Assembly (NCBI GenBank): GCA_003541895.1
Contig: DPLR01000580.1
Span: 1-7,137, forward strand
Source: Cytophagales bacterium
GTDB taxonomy: Bacteria > Bacteroidota > Bacteroidia > Cytophagales > Cyclobacteriaceae
Length of the DNA: 7,137 nt
Direction: 5' to 3'
The position numbers were made by a program, and so were the translations under genes. The notes beneath the pieces were generated by a model, which was not told the DNA's origin, ran no database searches, and saw only the letters and a list, made by a program, of their open reading frames with translations. Position 1 is the first letter of the stretch; every line of letters starts with the position of its first letter. Below, one piece after another: positions 6,959 to 7,137 of the stretch.

Positions 6959-7137
6959 ATGGCCAACCAAACGGTGAATAAAAAATCAATTTGGAAAAGT
7001 ATTTTCCGGCTTATCGTTCCCAAGCGGAAACAATTTTTGATTGTAGTCATCATAAGCTTATTAAGCACATTTGTAAGTCTGATCGAACCTCTCATCTATC
7101 GCGAAGCTATTAATGACATTGCTGGCTTGTTTGTGAA
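6959..7137 (+). CDS. N-terminus of an ABC exporter (type 1 transmembrane domain), cut by the window edge
   Basis: The ATG at 6959-6961 opens a frame of 59 full codons that runs off the right edge without a stop. The peptide starts MANQTVNKKSIWKSIFRLIVPKR, followed by the hydrophobic stretch FLIVVIISLLSTFVSLIEP (about 25-43) and then LIYREAINDI. A basic, amphipathic elbow helix leads into a first membrane helix that ends near 'P.I....I..I'. This is the characteristic start of ABC exporters that carry a fused membrane domain and ATPase, the MsbA/multidrug type. The ATPase domain would lie outside the window, so half- or full-transporter status, partner and substrate cannot be seen. No Shine-Dalgarno sequence is present. 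It is divergent from the reductase and is not related in type to the FtsX permease. Confidence 0.75.
   Translation, partial: MANQTVNKKSIWKSIFRLIVPKRKQFLIVVIISLLSTFVSLIEPLIYREAINDIAGLFV

Noticed and set aside
1..7137. CRISPR array, insertion sequence, tRNA, integrase or defence genes
   Set aside because: I looked on both strands for spaced direct repeats, terminal inverted repeats, tRNA-like cloverleafs and transposase or nuclease motifs, and saw none. Long genes fill about 95 percent of the window.

Overview
The window looks like an ordinary piece of a Bacteroidota chromosome, probably from the Cytophagales-like part of the phylum (inference). Four things point there. There is an 800-residue FtsX/MacB-type permease with two homologous halves, and a periplasmic beta-propeller (Reg_prop/Y_Y_Y) sensor kinase. 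Shine-Dalgarno sequences are absent before almost every start. Promoter-like sites fit the Bacteroidota consensus TTTG-N19-TAnnTTTG rather than the E. coli one. Base composition is moderately AT-rich and looks even throughout. I see no mobile element, CRISPR array, tRNA, rRNA or phage gene.

Layout from left to right. (1) Positions 1-77, minus strand: the first 25 codons of an exported protein, cut by the window edge. (2) 78-245: a divergent intergenic region with a TAnnTTTG box. (3) 246-2630, plus: a complete ABC transporter permease of the FtsX family, 794 aa, without its ATPase in view. (4) 2631-2676: a short gap holding an exact Bacteroidota core promoter overlaid by a perfect 13-bp inverted repeat. 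(5) 2677-3093, plus: a 138-aa protein of unknown function. (6) 3146-6133, plus: a 995-aa propeller-type histidine kinase that is not a hybrid. (7) 6136-6840, minus: a short-chain dehydrogenase/reductase, converging on the kinase with only 2 bp between the stop codons. (8) 6841-6958: a divergent intergenic region. (9) 6959-7137, plus: the N-terminal 59 codons of an ABC exporter, cut by the right edge.

Nothing ties these genes into one pathway. The permease, small protein and kinase share a strand, but the small gene appears to have its own promoter, so they need not be one operon. No response regulator is present for the kinase, and no ATPase for the permease. The most interesting signal is the promoter/palindrome at 2637-2677. 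It suggests a leaderless or nearly leaderless, possibly repressor-controlled transcript for the small unknown protein. I found no convincing undescribed system.
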